DNA of 64,000 nt from Acetomicrobium flavidum (lineage in GTDB: Bacteria > Synergistota > Synergistia > Synergistales > Acetomicrobiaceae), in contig NZ_FSQZ01000001.1 in the NCBI RefSeq assembly GCF_900129645.1, positions 1,698,001-1,762,000 of the forward strand. Reading direction: 5' to 3'. The notes below the pieces were generated by a model. The model was given only the letters and a program-made list of their open reading frames with translations, did not search any database and had not been told where the DNA came from. Positions 24,615-34,399 of the stretch are shown here, piece by piece (position 1 is the stretch's first letter; each line of letters starts with the position of its first letter). A program made the translations under genes and the position numbers.

Positions 24615-25970
24615 ATGGATGAAATTCGTGTCCTTACGCCAAATGGAATGTTGGGTTATGGTTTTCCTGTTAAGTGGTTTGAGCGGGCTTTATCTATGAA
24701 TCCTCACGTTATAGCAGTAGATTCTGGTTCTACAGACAGTGGTCCCCATAAACTTGCGACTGGTGTCATGACTTGTTCGAGAGCGGCTTATACTAAGGAC
24801 ATATCACTTCTTTTGGATGCTGTGAACGAAAAGAAAATTCCTCTTTTTATCACTTCAGCTGGTGGGGCCGGTACTAATGATCAAGTTGACATTTTTTTGG
24901 ATATCATTAGGGCTATATCAGAAGAAAGAGGCTACCACTTCAGAATAGCGGCTATATATAGTGAAATAAATAAAGAAATCATAAAGAAAAAACTGAGAAA
25001 CAACGAGATCGCTCCGTGTGGACCGGCTTCACCTCTTACAGAAGAGGAAATAGACTTGGCTACAACTATAGTAGCTCAAATGGGAGTAGAACCACTTTTA
25101 AAGGTGTTAAATGAAAGTGAAGTAGATGTTGTAGTTGCTGGTAGAGCCTACGACCCTGTTTCGATAGCAGCCATCCCTATTAATAATGGATTTGATCCGG
25201 GACTCGCCTGGCATATGGGGAAAATTATGGAGTGTGGAGCCCTTTGCGCTGAACCAGCAGGCAAAGTGATGTTTGGAATAATACGTAAAGATCACTTTAT
25301 TCTAGAACCTGGCAGCCTTGAAGAGCGATGCACTGCATGGTCGGTGGCTGCGCATACTTTATATGAAAAATCTCACCCCTATATGTTGCCTGGTCCCGGT
25401 GGTACGTTAGACTTGTCTAATGCCAAGTTTGAACAGGTAGATGATCGAAGGGTTAAGGTATCTGGCAGTAAATTTATACCTTCTGATAAATATACAGTTA
25501 AACTAGAAGGAGCTAAAAGAGTTGGGTTTCGTTCGATATTTATTGCCGGGGTCAGAGACCCCATTTTAATAGAGCATATCGATGATGTTATAACTCAGGT
25601 TACTGAAGATGTAAAGGATTATTTCAAAGACATATCGGCTGATCAATATAAGATGATATATCACATATATGGCAAAAATGGGGTTATGGCCGAATATGAG
25701 CCCATGAAGGATTTCAAGCCTCTTGAATTATGCATTATTTTAGAGGTTGCTGCATCTACACAGGAATTGGCCACCGCAATATGCTCTAGGGCTAGGACGG
25801 AACTTTTACATTGTCCTTATGAAGGACGCATAGGTACAGCGGGCAACATAGCACTTCCATTTACACCTCTTGAGATCCCTTTAGGAGAAGTATGTGCTTT
25901 TAATGTTTATCATCTTATGGAGATTGATAATCCTGCAAATCTTTTTCCCGTCAAGTATTTGGAGGTGTAG
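24615..25970 (+). CDS. AtuA-like (DUF1446) protein of unknown reaction
   Basis: This 451-residue cytosolic protein belongs to the acyclic terpene utilisation AtuA/DUF1446 family. Typical features are IAVDSGSTDSGPHKLATG near the N-terminus, ITSAGGAGTNDQVD, and VAGRAYDPVSIAAIP with GTLDLSNAKFEQVDDRRVKV. The reaction of the family is not established to my knowledge. It begins five bases after the regulator stop and is followed two bases later by its usual partner DUF4387. Linkage to a tricarboxylate transporter, aconitase and isocitrate dehydrogenase suggests it acts on an imported di- or tricarboxylic acid or its derivative; this is inference only. Confidence 0.85.
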   Translation: MDEIRVLTPNGMLGYGFPVKWFERALSMNPHVIAVDSGSTDSGPHKLATGVMTCSRAAYTKDISLLLDAVNEKKIPLFITSAGGAGTNDQVDIFLDIIRAISEERGYHFRIAAIYSEINKEIIKKKLRNNEIAPCGPASPLTEEEIDLATTIVAQMGVEPLLKVLNESEVDVVVAGRAYDPVSIAAIPINNGFDPGLAWHMGKIMECGALCAEPAGKVMFGIIRKDHFILEPGSLEERCTAWSVAAHTLYEKSHPYMLPGPGGTLDLSNAKFEQVDDRRVKVSGSKFIPSDKYTVKLEGAKRVGFRSIFIAGVRDPILIEHIDDVITQVTEDVKDYFKDISADQYKMIYHIYGKNGVMAEYEPMKDFKPLELCIILEVAASTQELATAICSRARTELLHCPYEGRIGTAGNIALPFTPLEIPLGEVCAFNVYHLMEIDNPANLFPVKYLEV

Positions 25971-25972
25971 GT

Positions 25973-26305
25973 ATGAATAAAAAAACTGTAAAACTTAAAG
26001 ATATAGCAAAGGTTATAAGGAGCAAAAACGCTGGTCCATTTGAGATAACTTTCGACATAATATTCAAAACGAAAGAGGATTACGAAAAGGTCAAAGCTTC
26101 AGGTGTGCTGAACAAAGAACTTATAGCCCGTATATATAGCTTAGATCCGCAAAGAATTTTAACATTTGTGTTTTATGATGCAGCCAACGCCGTAAAGATC
26201 ACCATACCGCGAATGCGACCTCAAGGGTCAGTTGGAGAGGTTGATATGCACGGCGCACAGCAATATGTGCCACTATTTGACATTGAAGTCCCGATAGGTG
26301 CATGA
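25973..26305 (+). CDS. DUF4387 protein, partner of the AtuA-like protein
   Basis: This 110-residue soluble protein starts with LKDIAKVIRSKNAGPFEITFDIIF, the DUF4387 pattern, and ends with a QQYVPLFDIEVPIGA segment. DUF4387 genes usually lie next to, or are fused with, AtuA-like genes, so the two probably form one enzyme. A GGAGGTG ribosome binding site overlaps the end of the upstream gene. The function is unknown. Confidence 0.83.
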   Translation: MNKKTVKLKDIAKVIRSKNAGPFEITFDIIFKTKEDYEKVKASGVLNKELIARIYSLDPQRILTFVFYDAANAVKITIPRMRPQGSVGEVDMHGAQQYVPLFDIEVPIGA

Positions 26306-26356
26306 CATTGTTTTATGGGGCAATACAAAAATATACATTATAAGGGAGGTATGGCA

Positions 26357-27349
26357 ATGAAAGGGAAGGCGGTCTGGATCATAGGAATCGTCGCAGCTGT
26401 TCTCCTTATAGGGACTATGGCTGTCGCAAAGCAGGAATATCCCAGTAAACCCTTCGAGTTTATAGCACCGGCCGGTCCAGGTGGGGGGTGGGATACTACC
26501 ATTAGGATGGTAGCAAGGGTGTTGCAGGAGGAAAAGTTGGTACCTGTTCCGATGCCGGTTGTTAACAAGCCGGGAGGGGGTGGCGGTGTTGCTTTGGCTT
26601 ATCTGCAACAGCGTAAGGGAGATCCATATACTGTGGCAGTTTATTCACCGCCACTCTTGTTAATTAACCTGACAGGTCAAACCAAGCTTTCCTTTAAGGA
26701 TACCACTCCAATAGCCATGCTGATCAGTGACTATGGTGCTTTCGCAGTGCCAAAAAATTCTCCTTATAAAACGATCAATGATGTTATGAATGCTTTAAAG
26801 AAAGATCCTAAAAGCGTTAAAATTGGAGGCCTCTCATCTCCTGGATCAATGGACCACGTGCAATTTCTCATTGTCGCCAAGGCTGCAGGAGTAAAAGATT
26901 TGGCACAGATTCCCTATATCGCTTTCCAGGAGGGTCAGCATTTAGCCGCCCTACTTGGCGGGCATATCGATCTTTTGAGCACAGGATTAGCTGAAGTGCA
27001 AGGACCCATGCTGTCGGGTGACATCAGAGTGCTGGCTCTTTCAAGGCCCGAACCGTATGCGGATGGTCCTTTCAAAGAGGTTCCTACCCTTCGTCAGGCT
27101 GGAATTAATGCCGAATTCATAAATTGGCGAGGCTTGTTTGGCCCTCCAGAAATGCCTGACTATGCAGTCAAATATCTTGAAGAAAAGCTCGCACAAATGG
27201 AAAAGACGAAACTGTGGGATGAAGTATGCAGAACGAACGGATGGGATAAGAGTTTTATGCCCTCAAGTGATTTCAAGGCATTTTTAGCGAGGACAAATGA
27301 CGAATATAAAGAAGTTTTGAAAGCAATAGGTTTCTATAAAGGCGAGTAA
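26357..27349 (+). CDS. tctC: tripartite tricarboxylate transporter substrate-binding protein
   Basis: This 330-residue exported protein has a signal peptide (hydrophobic AVWIIGIVAAVLLIGTMAVA, then KQEYPSKPFEF). Family segments are PAGPGGGWDTTIRMVARVL and VVNKPGGGGGVALAYL in the ligand-binding region. It captures a carboxylate outside the membrane and delivers it to TctA/TctB. ATG 26357 is chosen over 26351 since AGGGAGGT ends six bases before it. Confidence 0.93.
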   Translation: MKGKAVWIIGIVAAVLLIGTMAVAKQEYPSKPFEFIAPAGPGGGWDTTIRMVARVLQEEKLVPVPMPVVNKPGGGGGVALAYLQQRKGDPYTVAVYSPPLLLINLTGQTKLSFKDTTPIAMLISDYGAFAVPKNSPYKTINDVMNALKKDPKSVKIGGLSSPGSMDHVQFLIVAKAAGVKDLAQIPYIAFQEGQHLAALLGGHIDLLSTGLAEVQGPMLSGDIRVLALSRPEPYADGPFKEVPTLRQAGINAEFINWRGLFGPPEMPDYAVKYLEEKLAQMEKTKLWDEVCRTNGWDKSFMPSSDFKAFLARTNDEYKEVLKAIGFYKGE

Positions 27350-27417
27350 TTTTTAAGATACAAGGGGACAGCTTGGAATATAAAAGGCTGTCCTCTTGTA
27401 AAAGGAGGCAGTGTAAG

Positions 27418-27852
27418 ATGAATCCTGATATTATCGTTGGCATTGCAGGGTTTGTCCTTGGAATATCTTACCTAATTCAAAGCCTTAGCATACCGAAAGC
27501 ATTTATAGGTAATCCATGGGCACCTATTTATTTTCCTTTGTCTTTAGGAGCTTTAATGACCTTGTGTAGTATCATGCTTTTGTTTCAGGCTTTGCGACAA
27601 AAAAAGAAAGGTATGAAGTTAAGCACTAAAGCCCCCTGGTTTCTGATTATGGGCACGATAGCAATAGGGTCTCTTTACGCTGTCTTGTTTAATAGAATAG
27701 GCTTTATCTCATCTACCATTATATTCATAGGAGCAATGTTATTTTTGGTTAACGGTACAAAGGGCTGGTTTCTAAACATCGTGTTGGCGATTTGTTTAAC
27801 GCTAAGTGTTTGGTATTGCTTTGAGAAGGTCTTGTATATTACATTGCCTTAA
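27418..27852 (+). CDS. tctB: tripartite tricarboxylate transporter small membrane subunit
   Basis: This 144-residue, four-helix protein fits TctB (for example IIVGIAGFVLGISYLIQ and the C-terminal helix IVLAICLTLSVWYCFEKVL). TctB is the small integral subunit of the Na+- or H+-driven tripartite transporter. AGGAGG precedes ATG 27418. It is placed between tctC and tctA as in known operons. Confidence 0.88.
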   Translation: MNPDIIVGIAGFVLGISYLIQSLSIPKAFIGNPWAPIYFPLSLGALMTLCSIMLLFQALRQKKKGMKLSTKAPWFLIMGTIAIGSLYAVLFNRIGFISSTIIFIGAMLFLVNGTKGWFLNIVLAICLTLSVWYCFEKVLYITLP

Positions 27853-27869
27853 CGGTGAGGTGGGCGATA

Positions 27870-29381
27870 TTGGAGACAATTAATAATTTATTATATGGAT
27901 TATCTATTGTCGTTCAACCAGTTAATATAATTTTTATGTCAATAGGGTGCATCCTTGGAACGGTACTTGGAATGTTGCCAGGGGTCGGTCCGGCAACTGG
28001 AGTAGCTTTATTGCTTCCGTTAACATTTACTATGGAGCCCGAGACAGCATTGATTACTATGGCAGCAGTATATTATGGTGCGATGTTTGGTGGTTCTAGA
28101 AGTGCGATACTTTTAAATGTCCCTGGCGATGGCGCTGCGGTAGCTTCATGCTTTGATGGATATCCCATGGCAATGAATGGAAAAGCTGAATCTGCTTTGG
28201 CCATATCTGCGGTGGCTTCTTTTATAGGTGGCTTGGTTGCTGCAGTTATTTTTCTCTTTTTGGCAATGCCTGTGGCCAGGTTTGCTCTGCGTTTTGGGCC
28301 TCCCGAGTACTTTATGTTGATGGTCTTTGCCCTATCTGCTACTGCCTCTTTAACTGAAGAAAGCCCTATAAAAGGTTTTATGTCATTGCTCTTTGGTCTT
28401 ATGATAACGACCATAGGAATAGATCTCCAGTCGGGAGTTTTGCGTTTCACTTACGGGATTCCCGAACTTCAGACAGGGATCGATTTTGTGGTGGTTATTG
28501 TAGGAATATACGGTATAGGAGAAGTATTCAAGAACTATGAAAACATAAAAGAAACAGGAATGTATGCTTTAAAAACGACTTTTGGACGCATATGGTTCAC
28601 GTTGGAAGAATGGCGTAGGTGTGTGTGGCCTATACTTAGAGAGTCTATTGTGGGGTTTATTGTTGGAGTTTTGCCTGGCGCTGGCGGAACCATTGCGGCG
28701 ATGATGGCTTATAGTAACGAAAAGCGATTGTCTAAGGAGCCAGAACGTTTTGGTACAGGTGTACCGGAAGGTTTGGCGGCTCCGGAATCGGCCAATAATG
28801 CAGCTTCTATTGGGGCAATGATACCAATGCTTACGCTTGGTGTACCCGGTTCGGGTACAACGGCGGTAATGCTAGGTGCGTTGATGATTTATGGATTGCA
28901 GCCTGGCCCTCTTCTTTTTCAGCAACATCCTGAGATAGCATGGGGAGTAATAGCAAGCTTATTTGTGGGAGATTTGATTTGTATAATAATTAACCTCCCA
29001 TTGGCGGGATTATTGGTCAGGTTGCTGTCAGTACCAGGGCGTCTACTTTATCCGCTAATAGTTGTAATAGCTTTCTTTGGAGTGTACACTATAAATTTTT
29101 CGATCGTAGATTTTTATTTGCTTCTTATCTTTGGATTTGTAGGATATTTTATGAGAAGGTATAAAGTTCCATTGGCACCCATGGTATTGTCAGTTGTCTT
29201 GGGGTCTTCAATGGAAAATTCGTTTCGTCAGTCGCTGATGCTTTCGGACGGAAGTTTAACGATTTTTCTAAGGTCAGGTATAAGTATAACGCTTATGGTA
29301 CTAACTTTGTTGTCGGTAATATGGCCCATAATATCAAGAAATATAAAAATGCGGCGTGTTTCAACCAAAGGTGTTAGTTAG
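27870..29381 (+). CDS. tctA: tripartite tricarboxylate transporter large membrane subunit
   Basis: This 503-residue protein has about twelve helices and TctA motifs LGMLPGVGPATGVALLLPLTF and the internal repeat VGVLPGAGGTIAAMMAY plus LGVPGSGTTAVMLGAL. It is the translocating subunit. A TTG at 27870 is chosen because AGGTGG lies six bases upstream and the resulting N-terminus aligns with TctA; a GTG at 27855 is the alternative. The stop is 54 bases before aconitase, so transcription may continue. Confidence 0.93.
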   Translation: METINNLLYGLSIVVQPVNIIFMSIGCILGTVLGMLPGVGPATGVALLLPLTFTMEPETALITMAAVYYGAMFGGSRSAILLNVPGDGAAVASCFDGYPMAMNGKAESALAISAVASFIGGLVAAVIFLFLAMPVARFALRFGPPEYFMLMVFALSATASLTEESPIKGFMSLLFGLMITTIGIDLQSGVLRFTYGIPELQTGIDFVVVIVGIYGIGEVFKNYENIKETGMYALKTTFGRIWFTLEEWRRCVWPILRESIVGFIVGVLPGAGGTIAAMMAYSNEKRLSKEPERFGTGVPEGLAAPESANNAASIGAMIPMLTLGVPGSGTTAVMLGALMIYGLQPGPLLFQQHPEIAWGVIASLFVGDLICIIINLPLAGLLVRLLSVPGRLLYPLIVVIAFFGVYTINFSIVDFYLLLIFGFVGYFMRRYKVPLAPMVLSVVLGSSMENSFRQSLMLSDGSLTIFLRSGISITLMVLTLLSVIWPIISRNIKMRRVSTKGVS

Positions 29382-29435
29382 TGTGAATATTATTTAAAAT
29401 AATAAGAACAAAATTTAAATAAGGAGGTATTTTTT

Positions 29436-31373
29436 GTGGCTTTAACTATAACTGAAAAGATAATAAAACATCACTTAATAAATGGGACATTGGATAGGGG
29501 AAGACCTATAACAATCAAGATAGATCAAACTTTGGTCCATGATGCGACAGGAACTATGGCCATGTTAGAGCTTGAGGCCACGGGGATTAAACGTGTTAAA
29601 ACAGACCTATCTGTCGCTTATATTGATCACAACATGATTCAAGAGGACTTTAAAAATCCCGATGACCATAGATTTTTGCAGGATATGGCTGCAAAATATG
29701 GGGTCATGTTTTCAAGGCCTGGTAATGGTATTTGTCATCATGTCCATCTCGAGCGTTTCGCAGTTCCAGGTAAGACGCTCCTTGGCAGTGACTCTCATAC
29801 GCCAACGGCAGGTGGCATTGGCATGCTTGCCATTGGTGCCGGAGGTTTGGATGTGGCACTTGCTATGGCTGGTGAACCATTTACGTTGATAATGCCAAAG
29901 ATTGTTAAAGTGAACCTAATAGGCAAGCTTCCATCTTTCGTTTCGGCAAAAGATGTAATATTAGAAGTACTGCGTCGTGTTTCGGTCAAAGGTGGAGTGG
30001 GGAAGGTCTTTGAGTATTGCGGCCCTGGCGTTAAATCCTTAAGCGTGAGTGAGAGGGCTACGATAACCAACATGGGAGCAGAGACTGGAGCTACCACATC
30101 TATCTTTGAAAGCGACGAAGTAACTCGTCAATGGTTAAGAGCACAAGGAAGAGAGCGTGAGTGGGTCTCCTTACACCCAGATATAGATGCCGTTTACGAC
30201 GAAGAGATCAATATTGACCTGTCATTGCTTGAACCACTTGTAGCAAGGCCATTCTTGCCTGACAACGTAGTGCCAGTTAAGGAAGTTACAGGTATTCGGG
30301 TTGACCAGGTAATGTTCGGTTCATGTACAAACTCCTCGCTACGGGATATTTTGACTATAGCTCATATGCTTAAGGGCAAAAGAATACACCCTAATGTTGA
30401 TGCCGGTCTTTCCCCCGGAAGCAGGCAAATTTTACTACAAGCAGGAGCTGAAGGTGCACTTGAAGATTTGATCACTGCAGGAGTGAGAATTTTAGAGGCA
30501 AGCTGCGGGGCCTGTGTTGGTATGGGATTTGCTCCTCCCTCGGAGGGCGTTTCTGTTCGGACTATAAACCGTAATTTCTATGGGAGGTGTGGGCATACCA
30601 GCGGCAAGGTTTACCTTGCTAGCCCTGAGGTGGCGGCGGCGGCGTGCATCACAGGTGAAATAGCTGACCCTAGGGACGTATTTGTGGAGCCATTTTATTT
30701 TGAGATGCCTTCGGGTCTTATCGTAGATGAAGGAATGTTCATAGCACCCTCGCCAGAACCTGAAAAGATTGTCGTTAGAAGAGGGCCAAACATCAAGCCT
30801 TTGCCTGAAATGGGTCCATTGCCCGACAAGCTTGAAGGAAAGGCCTTGATAAAAGTTGGTGACGATATCACTACAGACCACATCATGCCAGCAGGAGCCA
30901 AGTTTTTGCCGTTGCGATCCAATATTCCTGCGATCTCAGACCACGTCTTTGAGGTCTTGGATCCCACCTTTGCTAAAAGGGCTAAGGAATTAAACGGTGG
31001 ATTCATAGTAGCTGGAGCAAATTACGGACAAGGGTCAAGCAGGGAACACGCAGCACTGGCGCCCAAGTACTTAGGAATCAAAGCCGTTGTCGCCAAAAGC
31101 TTTGCGCGCATCCATCTAGCGAATCTAGTTAACTTTGGGATACTCCCATTGATTTTTGCTGATGTCAAAGATTATGAAAAAATAGATCAAGGAGATGACT
31201 TTTTCTTCGATGTCACTCAATTGGATGCTGAATTTCGCGGAACTTTGCACGATTTGACTAAAAATATTGAAATTGAGGTCGTATGCCCCCTAAGTGCTGA
31301 CGACTTGAAGGTCGTAAAGGCTGGCGGCAGGCTTAATTGGATAAAATTAAACGCTTCCAATGACAGGAGGTAA
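29436..31373 (+). CDS. acn: aconitate hydratase (short, monomeric type)
   Basis: This 645-residue enzyme isomerises citrate and isocitrate via cis-aconitate. [4Fe-4S] ligands lie in FGSCTNSSL and in ASCGACVGMG, and the C-terminal swivel domain carries QGSSREHAALAPKYLG. The length and arrangement fit the short Aquifex-type aconitase. A GTG start follows AAGGAGGT by about eight bases. Its position between TctCBA and isocitrate dehydrogenase suggests the transporter brings in citrate or a related tricarboxylate. Confidence 0.94.
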   Translation: MALTITEKIIKHHLINGTLDRGRPITIKIDQTLVHDATGTMAMLELEATGIKRVKTDLSVAYIDHNMIQEDFKNPDDHRFLQDMAAKYGVMFSRPGNGICHHVHLERFAVPGKTLLGSDSHTPTAGGIGMLAIGAGGLDVALAMAGEPFTLIMPKIVKVNLIGKLPSFVSAKDVILEVLRRVSVKGGVGKVFEYCGPGVKSLSVSERATITNMGAETGATTSIFESDEVTRQWLRAQGREREWVSLHPDIDAVYDEEINIDLSLLEPLVARPFLPDNVVPVKEVTGIRVDQVMFGSCTNSSLRDILTIAHMLKGKRIHPNVDAGLSPGSRQILLQAGAEGALEDLITAGVRILEASCGACVGMGFAPPSEGVSVRTINRNFYGRCGHTSGKVYLASPEVAAAACITGEIADPRDVFVEPFYFEMPSGLIVDEGMFIAPSPEPEKIVVRRGPNIKPLPEMGPLPDKLEGKALIKVGDDITTDHIMPAGAKFLPLRSNIPAISDHVFEVLDPTFAKRAKELNGGFIVAGANYGQGSSREHAALAPKYLGIKAVVAKSFARIHLANLVNFGILPLIFADVKDYEKIDQGDDFFFDVTQLDAEFRGTLHDLTKNIEIEVVCPLSADDLKVVKAGGRLNWIKLNASNDRR

Positions 31374-31379
31374 CATTAA

Positions 31380-32642
31380 ATGTTGAGTTTCCCAGGACTT
31401 AAACTTAGTAATATCGATGCGCCTTCTGCTGGTTCTCCAATTACCGTGACAGATGAGGGTATGCTAGTTGTGCCAGACGATCCTGTTATTCCTTTTATCG
31501 AAGGAGATGGTATTGGTCCTGATATAACTAGAGCAATGAAGCTTGTTGTGGAAAGTGCGGTTAATAAGGCGTACGATGGTAAAAGACAGCTCTTCTTTTG
31601 GGAAGTATATGCTGGCGAAAAGTGTAATAAAATGTTTGGTAACTGGCTAATTGATGATACTTTGAAGGCAATTAAGTATTTCAAGGTTGCTATCAAGGGA
31701 CCTCTAACGACACCCGTAGGAGAAGGTATACGCAGCATCAACGTCAGACTCAGGCAAGCGCTTGAGTTGTATGCATGCATTAGACCGGTTCGTTATTTTG
31801 ATGGAGTACCGTCTCCTCTAAAAGAACCCTGGAAAGTCAACATGGTGGTATTTAGGGAAAATATGGAAGATGTCTATGCTGGTATAGAATGGCCAAATGG
31901 CAGCGTCGACTGCGCGAAAGTCCGCAATTTTTTAACGAATGAAATGGGAATTACTTTGCGAGAAGATGTTGGGCTTGGCCTTAAACCTATATCGGTATTT
32001 GGGTCTAAACGAATTATGCGAAAGGCATTGAAGTATGCCATTGAACAAGGCAGATCGAGCATAACAATAGTACATAAAGGAAACATCATGAAATATACCG
32101 AAGGGTTGTTTCGAGCCTGTTGTTACGAGGTGGCAAGGGAAGAATTTTCAGGTCTAACTGTTATTGAGGAAGAAGCTCAACAAAAGGCGACGAGTAGTTT
32201 GCCTCGTAGTAAGGTATTGGTAAAGGATAGGATTGCGGATGCCATGTTCCAGCAGATCTTGCTCAGACCTGAAGATTACGATGTCATAGTTACTCCCAAT
32301 TTAAACGGAGACTACCTCTCCGATGCAATAGCAGCTACGGTTGGAGGATTGGGCATTGCTCCTGGGGCCAATGTTGGCGACGAAGTGGCTGTGTTTGAGG
32401 CCACCCACGGTACAGCTCCAAAGTACGCAGGTATGGATAAAGTAAATCCGACTTCATTGATCCTTTCATCTGTTATGATGTTGGAGCATATTGGCTGGAA
32501 AGAGGCAGCTGCACTTATCATTAAGGGCATAGAAAGGGCTATACAATCTCGAATCGTGACTTATGATTTGGCAAGGCAAATGGAAAATGCAACGGAAGTG
32601 TCGTGTTCTAAGTATGCAGAGACAATATGCAAGAATATGTAA
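31380..32642 (+). CDS. icd: isocitrate dehydrogenase, NADP-type
   Basis: This 420-residue enzyme oxidises isocitrate to 2-oxoglutarate. Visible are the substrate loop [13 protein letters not shown] with the Ser that AceK phosphorylates in enteric bacteria, the Tyr-containing [12 protein letters not shown] segment, [12 protein letters not shown] metal site, and [11 protein letters not shown], whose Lys-Tyr pair is typical of NADP+ specificity. It begins six bases after the acn stop and closes the cluster. Supplying 2-oxoglutarate and NADPH is the expected role. Confidence 0.95.
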   Translation: MLSFPGLKLSNIDAPSAGSPITVTDEGMLVVPDDPVIPFIEGDGIGPDITRAMKLVVESAVNKAYDGKRQLFFWEVYAGEKCNKMFGNWLIDDTLKAIKYFKVAIKGPLTTPVGEGIRSINVRLRQALELYACIRPVRYFDGVPSPLKEPWKVNMVVFRENMEDVYAGIEWPNGSVDCAKVRNFLTNEMGITLREDVGLGLKPISVFGSKRIMRKALKYAIEQGRSSITIVHKGNIMKYTEGLFRACCYEVAREEFSGLTVIEEEAQQKATSSLPRSKVLVKDRIADAMFQQILLRPEDYDVIVTPNLNGDYLSDAIAATVGGLGIAPGANVGDEVAVFEATHGTAPKYAGMDKVNPTSLILSSVMMLEHIGWKEAAALIIKGIERAIQSRIVTYDLARQMENATEVSCSKYAETICKNM

Positions 32643-32684
32643 AAGACCTACGATGGGCAATCATGCTTGTTTGTAAAATAGGGA

Positions 32685-32713
32685 TTGACACAAAGCTGGT
32701 TAATTTCTAGAAT
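32685..32713 (+). promoter_or_regulatory. strong promoter of the tRNA-Ser/tRNA-Arg pair
   Basis: A consensus TTGACA (32685-32690) and TAGAAT (32708-32713) are spaced by 17 bases. The tRNA begins eleven bases after the -10 box. Confidence 0.75.
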
Positions 32714-32723
32714 GACTATGCAG

Positions 32724-32817
32724 GGTGGGATGGCCGAGCGGCTGAAGGCACTCGCCTGCTAAGCGAGTAGGGTGGCTAAAACCGCCCTCGAGGGTTCGAA
32801 TCCCTCTCCCACCGCCA
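32724..32817 (+). tRNA. tRNA-Ser (anticodon GCT)
   Basis: A class II tRNA with a long variable arm: acceptor GGTGGGA pairs with TCCCACC, anticodon loop CTGCTAA (anticodon GCT, AGC/AGU codons), discriminator G and encoded CCA at 32815-32817. Confidence 0.96.
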
Positions 32818-32832
32818 TAGTTCCTAGGGGGT

Positions 32833-32909
32833 GCGCCGGTAGCTCAACTGGATAGAGCATCGGACTACGGATCCGAAGGTTGGGGGTTCAAGTCCTCTCC
32901 GGCGCGCCA
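32833..32909 (+). tRNA. tRNA-Arg (anticodon ACG, TadA substrate)
   Basis: Acceptor GCGCCGG pairs with CCGGCGC, the anticodon stem TCGGA/TCCGA encloses loop CTACGGA (anticodon ACG), discriminator G, CCA encoded at 32907-32909. The A34 would be deaminated to inosine by TadA, whose gene is at 46.5 kb. Confidence 0.96.
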
Positions 32910-32930
32910 TGATTACGAAATCAAAATTAA

Positions 32931-32965
32931 ATGCTCCCTCGCTATGAAGCGATGGAGCATTTTTA
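32931..32965. terminator. terminator after the tRNA pair
   Basis: ATGCTCCCTCGCT pairs with AGCGATGGAGCAT (one mismatch) around the loop ATGA, followed by five T. It also faces the end of the convergent DUF3798 gene. Confidence 0.8.
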
Positions 32966-32991
32966 TCGTCATAGAGCCTAATATTTTAAGG

Positions 32992-34182
32992 TTAGCGAAT
33001 GCTCAAGTACTTTTTGGGCACTTGGATGTTTGTCATGCCCAAAAATCCTTTTCCAAAGACATAAGTATCTTGATATAGGAGTATATGTCGCTTGTTTTCT
33101 ATGCCGGTGTTTAAGTCCACATAGTAACTTCCGTTCCATTTAGCTCCCGGAGTATATTTTTCGAAGGCAACCACTAAGCTTTCGAGATCTAGCTTGGCTT
33201 TGCCATCTATCACTCGCTTGGCAAGTTCGACCAGGCCGGCGGAATTGGTGTATCCATAAGAGTAGGCCCATGTTCCCAGCCGCCCCGATGCGCCCTTCTC
33301 TTTAATGACTTGCTCGATCTTTTTTATTATCGCAGGAAAATCTCCCTTCTCAGCAGACAGGTCTATTCCCAGCGCTCCGGGGTATCCCATGAGAGGGGAA
33401 GGAAGATCGGCCTCGACGAAATAACCGCCGTAAGCCACTATCTGTCTGATCAAAGGTTCGGTATGGGCATCGTTGGTGCAGAAAAATGCAGTGTTTTTGC
33501 CGTACTTCTGCAGCCATGCAGGGACCTTCTCGAGTATGAACTGCTGAGCTCCGGCTACTCCTACGTCGCTGACCGGGTCCGGTGCCGTCTCGAAGTGGAA
33601 CTTGAGGCCTAGATCATTACATGCTACCTCCATGATGTTGCGCCTTCTTGAAAGAAGCTCATAACTCATGTGGCGGGGGAAGGAGATGTGGACGAAGTCG
33701 GTCGCGCCCATCTTTTTAGCTGCCATAGGGATCAAATATCCCCTATGAATGTTATTGACGTTGGTGATTAGGTCCGCTATGGAGCCGATAACTCCCGGGT
33801 CTTCATGTGCCTCTGCCGCAATGCACAAAATGTCCGGCCTTTTTTCCTTTATGCGCCTGAAGGCCTCGGTAGTGCCGGGGATAGCGTTGTTGACGATTAT
33901 AGCTTTCATCAAAGGATCATCAGCTAAACCTACAATTTGGCTTATGACCGTCTCCATCTCCTGCATGAAGTTATCGGGATATGTGATGTGTTGGATCATG
34001 CCGCCGCGAGCTACATCGCCATACTCGCGTATGGCTCGCTCCGCTCCTCGCAAGTCATCCTCGGCCTGCGATACCGTCTCGGTGCAAATGCCGATGTGAT
34101 AGGGAGCATTTGCTGAGGCTGGCAGCACGAAATACCCAAAAATCATCATGCAGATAAATGCAAATGCAAAAAACCTCTTCAT
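32992..34182 (-). CDS. exported DUF3798 protein, periplasmic-binding-protein-like
   Basis: This 396-residue protein starts with a signal peptide (MKRFFAFAFICMMIFGYFVL, cleavage near ASANA). The mature part begins HIGICTETVSQAEDDLRGAE and shows alternating strand-helix segments such as KAIIVNNAIPGT and NTAFFCTNDAHTEPLIRQI, a fold like type I periplasmic binding proteins. DUF3798 members occur in Synergistota and Firmicutes with no proven ligand. GGAGGG precedes the ATG. No transporter genes adjoin it on the same strand. Confidence 0.82.
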   Translation of the reverse strand: MKRFFAFAFICMMIFGYFVLPASANAPYHIGICTETVSQAEDDLRGAERAIREYGDVARGGMIQHITYPDNFMQEMETVISQIVGLADDPLMKAIIVNNAIPGTTEAFRRIKEKRPDILCIAAEAHEDPGVIGSIADLITNVNNIHRGYLIPMAAKKMGATDFVHISFPRHMSYELLSRRRNIMEVACNDLGLKFHFETAPDPVSDVGVAGAQQFILEKVPAWLQKYGKNTAFFCTNDAHTEPLIRQIVAYGGYFVEADLPSPLMGYPGALGIDLSAEKGDFPAIIKKIEQVIKEKGASGRLGTWAYSYGYTNSAGLVELAKRVIDGKAKLDLESLVVAFEKYTPGAKWNGSYYVDLNTGIENKRHILLYQDTYVFGKGFLGMTNIQVPKKYLSIR

Positions 34183-34399
34183 CCCTTATCCCTCCAAACG
34201 AAATGTAAATATTGATTTAAATTATCCTATGCCGTATTTGGTTGTCAATCGCTTGTTAGTGTCGGGTATCAAATTTGGGCAACATATCATGGCATTGGGG
34301 ATCTTTAAATATCCTAGGGAATATTTTTGACGTTTCATAGACGGCAACATGTCATATTAACAGACAATTCGAACGCAGTTTTTTGAAGGAGAGCTTGAA

